DNA from: Tyzzerella sp. UBA1042
Lineage (GTDB): Bacteria; Bacillota; Clostridia; Lachnospirales; Anaerotignaceae
NCBI GenBank assembly: GCA_002316675.1
Contig: DCDZ01000046.1
Coordinates: 20,968-35,817, forward strand
Direction of reading: 5' to 3'
DNA: 14,850 nucleotides
In this document: one piece after another, positions 14,834 through 14,850 of the stretch
Position numbering within the stretch: the stretch's first letter is position 1
Layout: the number at the start of each line of letters is the position of its first letter
Position numbers and translations under genes: made by a program
Notes under the pieces: model-generated
Told to the model about the DNA's origin: nothing
Seen by the model: the letters and a program-made list of their open reading frames with translations, nothing else
Databases searched by the model: none

Positions 14834-14850
14834 ATAAAAATGCTCCTTTC

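Noticed and set aside
1..14850. CRISPR arrays, tRNA/rRNA genes, insertion sequences, integrase, attachment sites, oriT
   Set aside because: No direct-repeat array, tRNA-like structure, IS transposase, recombinase or relaxase gene was seen by reading. The window appears to be an internal ICE segment; short sites such as oriT could be missed without comparison.

Overview
The window is an internal segment of an integrative and conjugative element (ICE) of the Tn1549/CTn4-like type that is common in Clostridia (Lachnospiraceae, Oscillospiraceae, Clostridioides). The evidence is the gene set and order: DUF3849 protein, PrgI-type membrane protein, VirB4 ATPase, a membrane-anchored CHAP hydrolase (CD1108-like), DUF4315, DUF4366 (CD1107-like), topoisomerase III, an ArdC/metallopeptidase/YodL protein, a transposon-transfer assisting (TTRAP) protein, TnpV and a giant helicase/methylase. 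Strong AGGAGG ribosome sites, moderate to low GC and a Spo0A-C-type regulator also point to a spore-former-related Firmicute. No 16S, relaxase, coupling protein, integrase or attachment site lies in the window, so host and element ends cannot be fixed.

Layout. Almost everything is on the minus strand, so transcription runs from 14850 towards 1. From 14833 down to 4197 nine genes are packed with 1-89 nt overlaps or 10-19 nt gaps, as expected of one long transfer operon: DUF3849, PrgI, VirB4, CHAP hydrolase, DUF4315, DUF4366, a GTG-started 56-residue protein, TopB, ArdC-like protein and TTRAP (ten genes with the small one). A regulatory island follows at 3567-4208. It holds an XRE repressor gene on the plus strand, a 122-bp divergent intergenic region carrying two similar GGACT-N6-AGTCC inverted repeats, a small Spo0A-C-like gene on the minus strand and an intrinsic-terminator-like hairpin. 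From 3566 the 5' part of a giant SNF2-helicase/DNA-methylase-type gene runs off the left edge.

How the genes work together. PrgI, VirB4 and the CHAP enzyme are parts of the Gram-positive type IV secretion machine (inner-membrane component, motor ATPase, wall-opening enzyme). DUF4315 and DUF4366 are small coiled-coil and surface proteins that always travel with it. TopB and the giant helicase/methylase probably process or protect element DNA, and the ArdC-like protein probably protects incoming single-stranded DNA or disables host defence. The XRE protein is the likely switch.

The most notable observation is that a complete, recognisable TnpV gene (2462-2806) with its own ribosome binding site lies wholly inside the giant gene in another reading frame. 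Second is a terminator hairpin whose U-tract ends only about 20 nt before the giant gene's start codon, leaving no room for a promoter; this suggests read-through or attenuation control.
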